Assembly: GCA_025454955.1 (NCBI GenBank)
Contig: JALONL010000002.1
Location: 233,856-297,855, forward strand
DNA: 64,000 nt
Reading direction: 5' to 3'
Source: Bacteroidia bacterium
GTDB taxonomy: Bacteria; Bacteroidota; Bacteroidia; Palsa-965
The position numbers were made by a program, and so were the translations under genes. The notes under the pieces were generated by a model. The model had not been told where the DNA came from, ran no database searches, and saw nothing but the letters and a program-made list of their open reading frames with translations. Positions 8,769 to 17,203 of this stretch are shown here, one piece after another (within the stretch, counting starts at the first letter, position 1; each line of letters starts with the position of its first letter).

Positions 8769-11700
8769 ATGGGAATAAGCTACACACACACCCGGGTTAA
8801 TTGGATGCGCTTCCTGATGATACTGGCATTATTGCCAATGGCAAACCATCAGTTGAAAGCCACCCATGCGCAGGGCGCCGACTTAACCTACACCTGCCTT
8901 GGAGGCAACCAATACCTGCTTCGGCTGGCCTTTTACCGCGATTGCAGCGGTAACACAGCCCCCAATAATGTCACAATAGACATTGCTTCAGTCTCCTGCA
9001 ACCAATCCCTCTCTGTCGTCCTCAACCCCATTGCAGGAACCGGACAGGACGTGACGCCCATCTGTCCAAACATGCTGACCGTTTGTAACGGCGGTCAAAA
9101 TCCGGGCGTTCAGGAATTTATCTATGACGGTGTTGTCACATTACCGATGGCATGCACCGACTGGGTATTCAGTTTTAATTTTTGCTGTCGCAACAATGCG
9201 ATAAGCACGATCCAGAATCCAGGATCGCAGAACATTTTTGTGCAGTCGCTGCTCAATAATGTGAATGCGCCCTGCAACAATTCACCGACCTTCTCAAACA
9301 GGCCGATACCGTTTGTATGCCTGGGACAGAACTACTGTTTCAACCACGGAGCAACCGATGTGGACGGCGACTCGCTGGCGTATGCCCTCATACCTCCGGC
9401 AACCAGCGCCACCACCACAGTAACCTATCTTACGCCGTACTCGGCCACACAACCTGTGGCTTCCAATCCGGCCATGACGTTTAACGCCACCAACGGCGAC
9501 ATTTGCATGACACCGTCGCAGTTGATGGTAACTGTAATGGCAGTACGTGTGGAAGAATGGCGAAACGGCATTCTCATTGGCAGCGTGGTGCGCGATATTC
9601 AGCTCCGCACCATCATGTGTACAAACACATTGCCTTCTGTGTCGGGCATAAACAACACCAACAGCTTTAATGTAAGTGTCTGCGCAGGCAACACGCTTTC
9701 GTTCTTCGTAAACTCGTCTGATCCGGATACGAACCAGAACGTTACGCTTACCTGGAACAACAGCATTGCCAATGCCACATTTACACAAACCGCAGGACCG
9801 CTGCCGGTGGGCACTTTCACCTGGACACCCGGCCCTGGCGACATCAGCAATGTGCCACATTGTTTCACCATTACGGTAAGCGATGATAACTGTCCGTATT
9901 CGGGCTCACAAACGTTTGCGTATTGCATTACCGTAACGGGCTTTGCTGTATCGGCCACAAGTTCGCCGGCAAACTGCAATGCGTCTAACGGTTCGGCGGC
10001 AGTGCTGGCTTCGGGCGGGCAGCAGCCTTACTCGTATGCCTGGTCGCCCTCGGGCGGAAACAATGCCACAGCAAACGGCCTCACTCCCGGCACATACAGT
10101 TGCACCATTACCGACGGTGCCGGCTGCCAGATGGTGCAAACCGTGGTAGTGGCACAAGGTGCAGCTCCGGGTAACCTGCTCATGAACAGTACTGATATTG
10201 ATTGTTTCGGCAACAACAACGGTTCGGCCACCGCCAACATGAATGGCGGCCAGCAGCCTTACACGTACGCCTGGAGCAACGGCGGCAACACCGCCACAAT
10301 CAGCAACCTTGCACCCGGCACATACAGTGTAAGTGTAACCACAGCCAACGGCTGCATTTCGACCGGCACAATAACCATAACACAACCTGTATCGGCACTG
10401 AGTGTAAACACCAGCATAAGCACACCTCTGCTTTGCAGCGGAAATACCAACGGTGCCATTCTTGCCGCAGTAAGCGGAGGCACCACACCCTACGCCTACA
10501 ACTGGAGCACCACACCGGCACAGCAAACTCCGCAGGCCACCAACCTCGGCGCAGGCAGCTATGCCGTAAGCATTACCGATGCCAACGGATGCACCACACA
10601 GGGAAGCATCATACTTACACAACCCAACGCCATTACCGGACTGATAAGTTCAACTCCTGTATCGTGCAACGGGGGCAGCAACGGTGCTGCACAGGTATTG
10701 GCTTCGGGTGGCACAGGTACTTACACTTATTCATGGAACTCGGTACCGCCGCAATCGGGCCCGTCGGCCATTAATCTTGGCGCGGGAGCTTATGTGGTAA
10801 GCATTACCGACGGCAACGGCTGCCAGGCATTAACAGTAGCCACCATTACGCAACCTGCACCGCTTTCGGCCACCATTACCGGAGCAAGCAATGTAACCTG
10901 CAACGGCGGCAACAATGGCTCGGCCTCCATTACAGCCGCAGGCGGCACCAGTCCTTACAGTTATGCGTGGAGTACCGTTCCGGTGCAAACCTCGCCTTTT
11001 GTAAACAACCTGAGCGCCGGTACGCAAACCGTAAGCATTACCGATGCCAACGGCTGCGCCACTGTAACCACAATTACTATTCTGGAGCCCACGCCGGTTA
11101 TCATAAGCACACTTGGCAACGATACGGTTTGTCCGGCACAGCCTGCGGTAATTTCGGCATTGGCCAATGGCGGCAACGGTCCTTATACCTACAACTGGAA
11201 TGTGCCGCTGGGCAATGGCCCCCAGTACACGGTTTATCCCACACAAGCTACGTCATACATTGTTCAGGCGGTTGATGCGTCGGGCTGTGTGAGTGCACCT
11301 GATACAATTTTACTTGATGTCTATCAGTTCACGCCCGCCAACCTGAGCATGAGTCCGGCCACGGCAGTATGCGCAGGAAACTCGGCAGTGGTAAGCTGTG
11401 CGGTAACCGGCAACACCGGCCCAGTGCTGTGGAACTGGAACGTACCCGGCTGGAACACGGCAGGCCCTTACACGGTGCAGCCGCAAACCACCACCACCTA
11501 CATTGTTACTGCCACCAACGTGTGCAACGTATCGGTAACAGGCAGTACGCAGGTTACGGTAAATGCCTTGCCGATAGTATCGCTGCAACCGCAAACCATA
11601 AGCGGCTGCGATGAGGCACGGCTTACCATAAGCGACAACAATGCCGGCAACAGCGGTTGTTTTTATGCCTGGGATTTTGGCGACGGATTTACCGGCACAG

Positions 11701-12347
11701 GCTCACCCGTGTTTCATGATTACACTGCATCAGGCACCTACACCATAACCGTGGTGGCCACCACCACAGCCGGCTGCACGGGCAATGCCTCCACAGTTGC
11801 GCAGGTAACGGTGTATGTTTCGCCCAATGCCTCGTTTGCAGTTTCCTCCAACGAAATAACCACACTCGAACCCACCGTGGTGTTTACCGATCTTTCATCG
11901 TCGAACACATTGGGCTGGTTCTGGAATTTCGGCGACACCACCACTTCCACCACGCCTTCGCCCACGCATACGTACAACGGACGCGGCACCTATCAGGTAA
12001 TGCTGGTGGTAACCGGCGACGGTGGCTGCACCGATACTGCCTGGCAAACCATTGAGGTAAGTCCGGAACAGACGTTGTTTGTGCCCAATGCCTTTACACC
12101 AAACGGCGACGGCAAGAACGATATGTTTATGGCGGTAGGATTGGAAATAATCGCGTTCAACATGGATATTTATGATCGCTGGGGCAACCATATTTTCTCG
12201 AGCGATAAAATGGAAATAGGCTGGGACGGCCGCGCCCGCGATGGCAGCGATGTGGCCCAGCAGGATGTGTATGTATATAAAATTGTTGCCACAGACTTCA
12301 CCGGGCGGGTGCAGAAACTTACCGGTCATGTATCGTTGCTGAAGTAA
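8769..12347 (+). CDS. Large secreted surface protein with SprB-like and PKD repeats, T9SS type B
   Basis: An 1192-residue protein. A signal peptide covers about residues 1-36. A Cys-containing N-terminal beta domain follows (to about 390). Then come roughly six SprB-type repeats of about 70 residues, each with a GG(Q/T)xPYxYxW core and a PGTYxVxITDxxGC end. Next are Ig-like segments and two PKD domains (CFYAWDFGDGFTGTG and WFWNFGDTTTSTTPSPTHTY). The C-terminus is the gliding-motility-associated domain (VPNAFTPNGDGKNDMF, DRWGNHIF, DGRARDGSDV), which directs export and attachment by the type IX system. SprB itself is a mobile adhesin in gliding Flavobacterium; a similar adhesive role is inferred here. 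The nearby ECF sigma system may regulate it. Confidence 0.93.
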   Translation: MGISYTHTRVNWMRFLMILALLPMANHQLKATHAQGADLTYTCLGGNQYLLRLAFYRDCSGNTAPNNVTIDIASVSCNQSLSVVLNPIAGTGQDVTPICPNMLTVCNGGQNPGVQEFIYDGVVTLPMACTDWVFSFNFCCRNNAISTIQNPGSQNIFVQSLLNNVNAPCNNSPTFSNRPIPFVCLGQNYCFNHGATDVDGDSLAYALIPPATSATTTVTYLTPYSATQPVASNPAMTFNATNGDICMTPSQLMVTVMAVRVEEWRNGILIGSVVRDIQLRTIMCTNTLPSVSGINNTNSFNVSVCAGNTLSFFVNSSDPDTNQNVTLTWNNSIANATFTQTAGPLPVGTFTWTPGPGDISNVPHCFTITVSDDNCPYSGSQTFAYCITVTGFAVSATSSPANCNASNGSAAVLASGGQQPYSYAWSPSGGNNATANGLTPGTYSCTITDGAGCQMVQTVVVAQGAAPGNLLMNSTDIDCFGNNNGSATANMNGGQQPYTYAWSNGGNTATISNLAPGTYSVSVTTANGCISTGTITITQPVSALSVNTSISTPLLCSGNTNGAILAAVSGGTTPYAYNWSTTPAQQTPQATNLGAGSYAVSITDANGCTTQGSIILTQPNAITGLISSTPVSCNGGSNGAAQVLASGGTGTYTYSWNSVPPQSGPSAINLGAGAYVVSITDGNGCQALTVATITQPAPLSATITGASNVTCNGGNNGSASITAAGGTSPYSYAWSTVPVQTSPFVNNLSAGTQTVSITDANGCATVTTITILEPTPVIISTLGNDTVCPAQPAVISALANGGNGPYTYNWNVPLGNGPQYTVYPTQATSYIVQAVDASGCVSAPDTILLDVYQFTPANLSMSPATAVCAGNSAVVSCAVTGNTGPVLWNWNVPGWNTAGPYTVQPQTTTTYIVTATNVCNVSVTGSTQVTVNALPIVSLQPQTISGCDEARLTISDNNAGNSGCFYAWDFGDGFTGTGSPVFHDYTASGTYTITVVATTTAGCTGNASTVAQVTVYVSPNASFAVSSNEITTLEPTVVFTDLSSSNTLGWFWNFGDTTTSTTPSPTHTYNGRGTYQVMLVVTGDGGCTDTAWQTIEVSPEQTLFVPNAFTPNGDGKNDMFMAVGLEIIAFNMDIYDRWGNHIFSSDKMEIGWDGRARDGSDVAQQDVYVYKIVATDFTGRVQKLTGHVSLLK

Positions 12348-12379
12348 AGAACCAGATAACGGAGAGCACCGTAAAGTGA

Positions 12380-12418
12380 ACAGCCGCCGGAGCGTAAAAG
12401 CTTCGGCGGCTGTTTTGT
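12380..12418 (+). terminator. Intrinsic terminator of the surface protein gene
   Basis: The 10-bp perfect stem ACAGCCGCCG (12380-12389) / CGGCGGCTGT (12404-12413), followed by TTTGTG, lies 32 nt after the stop at 12347. It lies between convergent genes and could serve both. Confidence 0.8.
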
Positions 12419-12440
12419 GTATTAAAAACCGGAAATATGT

Positions 12441-12965
12441 TTACGCCACTTCTGCCGGTTTAGCTTTACGTTTCAATATCAGTGCACTCACCAGCGTCAC
12501 CAGCAAACCCACCGGCACTACTTCGGCATACGTAATGAGTACTACAAACACCGGATTTTTATACATCGCTTTAAATTCCTCCATATCTCGTGTTACCACA
12601 GCCACATCCTGCCCGTTGCGGGAGGCGTCGGCAATCATGTGTTCGGTGTAGCGGTCCATAAAATCGGGTACAAACAAATAGTAGCCAATTATCCATGTCA
12701 CCACATACAATGTGGCTGCGATAAGCATAATGTACAATCCCAGTTTAAACGCCCTGCCAAAACTTATTACACCATTTAATTCCTTGTTGCGGTAACTTCT
12801 TATGCCGAAAAAGATGAGCGAAAATGTAACAATCATAATGGTGTAACCCACTACGGCATTTCCCTCGAAATCTTTGTTGTTGCACAACATTGTAACAAGT
12901 ACAATCATGTTTGTACAAAGAATGGCCCCGGCAATTAATCCGTAAACAAGTGCGATTTTTTTCAT
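12441..12965 (-). CDS. DUF4199 membrane protein
   Basis: A 174-residue inner-membrane protein with four predicted helices (about residues 4-25, 36-55, 70-95 and 140-165). The pattern with FGRAFKLGLYIMLIAATLY and an extracytoplasmic loop of about 40 residues fits the DUF4199 family of Bacteroidota. The function is unknown. I chose the ATG at 12965 (MKKIALVYG) over a longer frame because the protein then starts directly with the first helix. The LuxR-type gene upstream on the same strand is a frequent neighbour of such proteins. Confidence 0.8.
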   Translation of the reverse strand: MKKIALVYGLIAGAILCTNMIVLVTMLCNNKDFEGNAVVGYTIMIVTFSLIFFGIRSYRNKELNGVISFGRAFKLGLYIMLIAATLYVVTWIIGYYLFVPDFMDRYTEHMIADASRNGQDVAVVTRDMEEFKAMYKNPVFVVLITYAEVVPVGLLVTLVSALILKRKAKPAEVA

Positions 12966-13077
12966 TGTGAATTGAGTTTGATTGAGATGCAAAACTGGAA
13001 TTCTGCATCAGAAAACCACTCATACTTTAGTACCAAATTCGAGAAAAAGAAGTACTACAACTATCCTTCTTTTTGAA

Positions 13078-13542
13078 TTAAGATATGATTTTCAATCGTT
13101 TAGCTTTTTCGGCAGCCTGGGTTCTGCTTTTCACATCCATTTTCACAAACAGGTTCGATACATGCGTTTTCACGGTGCTTAACGAGAGAAAAAGCTGTGC
13201 GGCAATTTCGGCATTGCTGTTTCCTTTGGCAATGAGTTCGAGCACTTCGGTTTCGCGTGCGCTGAGTCCGAGTTTTTTTATTGCTTCTTCGTTACGCTCC
13301 TGCGCCGACTCGACAATTACTTCTTTCTCTACAATAATGGTTTCTACTTTTTGCCGTGTAAGCTGCCGCGCCATCCATATTCCGAGCAGGGTAAAAAACA
13401 CGGCCACCATGCCCACGTATATTTCGGTGGAATGATCGAGAATGAGGAATTTCCACTGCATCCATTTGAGCAGCATAACCAGCAAAGCCAGTGAACCGCC
13501 GTAGAGGAGTGAATGACGTATGAATTGAGGAATTGCCTTCAT
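13078..13542 (-). CDS. Membrane-anchored LuxR-type transcriptional regulator
   Basis: A 154-residue protein with two N-terminal transmembrane helices (about residues 10-28 and 40-60), a short charged linker (about 65-90) and a C-terminal LuxR/NarL helix-turn-helix (about 92-150, [15 protein letters not shown], then [14 protein letters not shown]). There is no receiver domain, so it is not an ordinary response regulator. It presumably binds DNA while attached to the membrane. The next gene downstream is the DUF4199 protein, 112 bp away. The signal sensed is unknown. Confidence 0.88.
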   Translation of the reverse strand: MKAIPQFIRHSLLYGGSLALLVMLLKWMQWKFLILDHSTEIYVGMVAVFFTLLGIWMARQLTRQKVETIIVEKEVIVESAQERNEEAIKKLGLSARETEVLELIAKGNSNAEIAAQLFLSLSTVKTHVSNLFVKMDVKSRTQAAEKAKRLKIIS

Positions 13543-13608
13543 GGCCGTGCTGCTTGAAGCGGGGAAATTACAAAATGTACGCAGGCAGACAAATCTGCGT
13601 GGCCCGGC

Positions 13609-14850
13609 TTAATAGATTACTAACTGCACCCGGCTTATTGCACCGGCACATCGCACTTCGGCAATGTACAATCCGGCACTTAACTCCTGCGGCAAACGAA
13701 ACTGCCCGTCGGGCGTGGCAAGCGAAGCAATAAGTTGCCCGGAAGCATTGTAAAACAACACCTCAGCAGCCATAGGAATACTCAAACTCACCACGCGCCC
13801 GGAGGCTGCCGGATTGGGATAAATGCGAAGCGACTGTGCTTCCGCATCAATGCTTTCCACCGCCGTAGGATTTTCGTCGATGCGTACAAGGCCGCCAATG
13901 CGTGTGCCGGCCCAGGTTACCGCGTTGGTTTCCTTGGCCACGCATTGCACATACTCATCGGGTATGGGCGATGTTGCGGTGTCCCAGATGGTCCAGGTGC
14001 CGGGTGGTGTAAAACGTATAATGCCGCGCTGCATGGTGCCGCAGTATTTGCGTTGCAGCGAGTCGATGGCCACATCGGTGAGTGCGTTGGAACCTATGCC
14101 CGAATTAAGTGTGTTGTACCAGGTCCAGTAGTTGAAGTTGTAGTTGAGCATAAGCCCGGCTGCGGGCGAGGCATACCACCGCGTTTCGTTAGTATCGAGC
14201 ACCACGCGCACGGCCGAATTGTCGGGCAGGTTGCTGAGGGCTATGGAATACATCACCCAGCCTGTATCGTTAATGTCGTAGAAGCCTCCGTTTATGGTGC
14301 AGAGGTATTTGCGGTTGGTGGGGCCCACGGCAACGGCCGAAATATTATCGGAGAAAAGCATGGAGTTTGTGGTGTTCCACACCTGCCATGTATTCCAGTT
14401 GTAATGCGCCAGCCCCGAACTGGTGGCCAGCCAGAGGTAGCCCGAAGTATCGAACGCAATGCCGCGCACAAAATCGTTGGGCAGGCCGCTGTTGGTGGTG
14501 TTCCAGATCTGCCACTGCGAAGTGCCGTCGAATTTGGCCAGCCCGCCCTGAAACATGCCAATCCATATGGCATTGGTATCGTCAACCACAATGGTGCGCA
14601 CACTGTTGTCGGGCAGACCCGAATTGGTGGTGTTGAATACCGTCCAGTTTGTGCCGTCGAATTTTACCAGACCGGCATCGGTACCAATCCATTTCACCTG
14701 CTGATGGTCAACGGCAATGGCACGCACATTGTCATCGGGCATTCCCGAATTGACGGTGTTGTAAATGGTCCAGCCTGCCTGACCAAAAAGCAAACTGCTC
14801 CTGCAGGCCAGAGCCAGCAGGAGCAGTAAACCAAGTTGAACGGATTTCAT
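13609..14850 (-). CDS. Secreted beta-propeller protein (two-component-regulator propeller repeats), T9SS type A
   Basis: A 413-residue protein with a signal peptide (about 1-23) and about seven repeats of 40-45 residues, each with a core like NTTNSGLPDNSVRTI and WIGT.GGLAKFDGT. These are the reg_prop repeats that form the sensor propeller of hybrid two-component systems. Here there is no transmembrane, kinase or DNA-binding part. The last 75 residues are a T9SS type A sorting domain (LRIYPNPAASGRVVSLSI, LSAGLYIAEVRC). So it is a free or surface-attached propeller, with unknown ligand. It ends near the LuxR gene and begins 8 bp after the lysyl-oxidase-like gene, and the two are probably cotranscribed. 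Confidence 0.85.
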   Translation of the reverse strand: MKSVQLGLLLLLALACRSSLLFGQAGWTIYNTVNSGMPDDNVRAIAVDHQQVKWIGTDAGLVKFDGTNWTVFNTTNSGLPDNSVRTIVVDDTNAIWIGMFQGGLAKFDGTSQWQIWNTTNSGLPNDFVRGIAFDTSGYLWLATSSGLAHYNWNTWQVWNTTNSMLFSDNISAVAVGPTNRKYLCTINGGFYDINDTGWVMYSIALSNLPDNSAVRVVLDTNETRWYASPAAGLMLNYNFNYWTWYNTLNSGIGSNALTDVAIDSLQRKYCGTMQRGIIRFTPPGTWTIWDTATSPIPDEYVQCVAKETNAVTWAGTRIGGLVRIDENPTAVESIDAEAQSLRIYPNPAASGRVVSLSIPMAAEVLFYNASGQLIASLATPDGQFRLPQELSAGLYIAEVRCAGAISRVQLVIY

Positions 14851-14858
14851 AAGTATGA

Positions 14859-16952
14859 TTAGTGTATCACCACTTTCTCCACATAAGGTTTGCCTTCGTA
14901 CACCACGTTAAGCATGTACACGCCTTTGGCAAGGCCGTTGAGGTTAATCTCGCGGGTTACTTTGCCCTGTGCGCCCTGCATGGTTTCGTTGTACACGGCG
15001 CGGCCGGTGAGGTCGGTTACAAACACGTTCATATCGCCGCGGTTAAATGCGTTGAAGCTGACATTGAACACACCGTTGTTAGGGTTGGGCGATACGCTGA
15101 GCGACTGACGGAAGCCGGGATCTTCGCCCAGTCCGAGGCAGAGATCCATAGTTACCGGCACGGCGGTTTGTACGCTGGAGCAGGTTTCGTTGGTGGTGGC
15201 CACTTTCCAGTCGTAGAAATAATAGTAGCGGGCCAAACCGGCCGATGAGTTTACAATGCGAAGCACTCCGGGCAGCTCGTAGGGATAACTCACGCCGCCA
15301 TCGTTGCGGAACAAACCGGGGTTGGTACCGGTAGCGGCAAGGCGGTAGTTGTTGCCCACCGGAAGGTTGAAGTTGAGTGCCACACGCTGTTCGCCAGCTG
15401 CAAGTGTTACCACCTGCTGCTGAAGCATAGTACCGGTTGAATCCTGAAGCTGGATGGTTACGTTACCGGCGGCGTTGGCATAAATTTTCACATCGAGCAG
15501 TGTGGCCGCAGTGAATACGTTGAAGATTTCGTACTGGGCCGAAGTAACGTTGCCGCCGCTGCCCATGTTTTTACTGTACGGGGTAGCGTGTGTGGTATCG
15601 GTTTGCGATACTACCGACTCTACATAATAAGTAGTGGAAGCAGTAATGGGCGGAGTGGCAAAGGTGCTTCCTGTGCCCACGAAATTGCCGCCGTTATCGT
15701 ACCAGTTCAATGTGCCGGGACCGGTGGCAGTAAGCATGGTGCTGGTGTTTACGCAAACCGTATCGCCAATGGCCACGGGCTGGTTTACCACCGATGAGGC
15801 ATATACGTCGAACACAGCAGTACCGCTACCGCAGAAAGTGGTTACCTGGCAGGTATAGTTTCCGGCCTGGTTTACGGTAATGCTTTGTGTGGTGGCTCCG
15901 GTGCTCCAGAGAAACGCCGTACCGGCCGATGCGGTGAGGGTAATGTTTTCGCCGGGACAGATTACCGGGTTGCGGTTGGCGGCAATGGTAATGAGCGGGT
16001 TGCTGGTGTTTTGCAGCGTAAGCGTTACGGGAACGGCAGTGTAGTTGTTTGTTTCGTCTTCTTCGATGAAGTTATTGTTGGGATCGGTATCTACTACAAT
16101 CCAGTAGTTGCCGTTGCAGGTTCCGGGAGGAATGTTGATCCACATTCCGTCGAGATGTTTGCCATACACGTCTGTCCAGCCCGAAGAAATACCCTGCTCC
16201 ACCTGCGAGCAGTTGTACTGTCCGCCGCCGAGGCCCCAGTTGGGGAAGCTGGAATTAATCAAAATGTTGCCACCGTTGAAAAGAGTATTGGTATCGCGGC
16301 AGTGACCAATGTATGAGCTTGAACCGCACTGACCGTAATCCATAAGGCAGAAGCCCATTTTCTGGCCATCGCCAACAATAGGCCAGTTAAGCGGGTTTGG
16401 ATCATTGGGATCTTCTATGCGTAAGGTAAACACCACCCATGCATCCACGTGATTATGCCCGTGTGTGGGGTGGTAGGTCATTGTTCCGGCCGGTTCTTCG
16501 CGGTAAGTCATTGAATTACCGTTTTTATGATAAATGCGCTGGAAAATGATTTGTTTGGGAGTGGGATTTCCGTTGGGGCAGGTAAACTGCTGGGTGGAGT
16601 TGGGGTCGTTGATGGAGAAGGTATCGGTTCCGCAAATAAACCAGCGGTTGCCGAGCGAATCCACACCGCGTGCGGTGAGCGGGCCGTGGCCGATGTTGGG
16701 CGTAGAACCGGTTACACGCAAACGCCCGGCATTGGGGCCCTGGTTGTAGGTCTGGTCGGTTGAGTTTTGCGAATACTCGGTATAGCCACCATTGCTTATT
16801 CCCTGCCACGAGATGGTGATATCCGGTAAGAGATCACAGTTGGTTTGCTGTGCGTTCTGGCATTGGCAGCTTGTGGCATTGGTGGTTGTACACTGGGCCG
16901 AAGCAGTGTAAGTACCTACAGCAAATGCGCTGAACAGTAGAAGTTTTTTCAT
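14859..16952 (-). CDS. Secreted lysyl-oxidase-like protein with Ig-like domain and T9SS type A sorting domain
   Basis: A 697-residue protein starting at the ATG at 16952, where a clear signal peptide begins (residues 1-19, MKKLLLFSAFAVGTYTASA). Residues about 38-310 resemble the catalytic domain of lysyl oxidase. The copper motif is THGHNH with His164, His166 and His168. GDGQKMGFCLMD carries Lys198 and DVYGKHLDGMWINIPPG carries Tyr263, in the order of the Lys and Tyr that form the lysine tyrosylquinone cofactor in animal enzymes. EEDETNNY matches the family's C-terminal ligand loop. An Ig-like segment (about 320-440), a beta domain and a type A sorting domain (LSVSPNPNNGVF) follow. The family oxidises primary amines such as peptidyl lysine; the substrate here is unknown. 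It is probably cotranscribed with the propeller gene. Confidence 0.8.
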   Translation of the reverse strand: MKKLLLFSAFAVGTYTASAQCTTTNATSCQCQNAQQTNCDLLPDITISWQGISNGGYTEYSQNSTDQTYNQGPNAGRLRVTGSTPNIGHGPLTARGVDSLGNRWFICGTDTFSINDPNSTQQFTCPNGNPTPKQIIFQRIYHKNGNSMTYREEPAGTMTYHPTHGHNHVDAWVVFTLRIEDPNDPNPLNWPIVGDGQKMGFCLMDYGQCGSSSYIGHCRDTNTLFNGGNILINSSFPNWGLGGGQYNCSQVEQGISSGWTDVYGKHLDGMWINIPPGTCNGNYWIVVDTDPNNNFIEEDETNNYTAVPVTLTLQNTSNPLITIAANRNPVICPGENITLTASAGTAFLWSTGATTQSITVNQAGNYTCQVTTFCGSGTAVFDVYASSVVNQPVAIGDTVCVNTSTMLTATGPGTLNWYDNGGNFVGTGSTFATPPITASTTYYVESVVSQTDTTHATPYSKNMGSGGNVTSAQYEIFNVFTAATLLDVKIYANAAGNVTIQLQDSTGTMLQQQVVTLAAGEQRVALNFNLPVGNNYRLAATGTNPGLFRNDGGVSYPYELPGVLRIVNSSAGLARYYYFYDWKVATTNETCSSVQTAVPVTMDLCLGLGEDPGFRQSLSVSPNPNNGVFNVSFNAFNRGDMNVFVTDLTGRAVYNETMQGAQGKVTREINLNGLAKGVYMLNVVYEGKPYVEKVVIH

Positions 16953-17203
16953 TATTTGGGATGTTAAAAAACCTGTAGTGTGTTGAATTAGAGTTTTGGA
17001 CAGGGAGATACAAGGTAAAAATTCTTTTCCGATTGACAAACTCCGGTAAAAACCGCCTTAGCCGGAAATTCAACGGTGAGAAAACAGCCCGAAAGTACCT
17101 GCAGGGTAAAATAATCCTCATCTAACAGGAAGAAATAATTAACATCTTCCGGGATTTCATTGTTTTTTGGTGTAAATTGCTGCTAACCTTAATTATTCAG
17201 TCT

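Noticed and set aside
13609..14850. Hybrid two-component sensor
   Set aside because: Only the propeller repeats are present. There is no transmembrane helix, kinase, receiver or DNA-binding domain, and the protein ends in a sorting domain.
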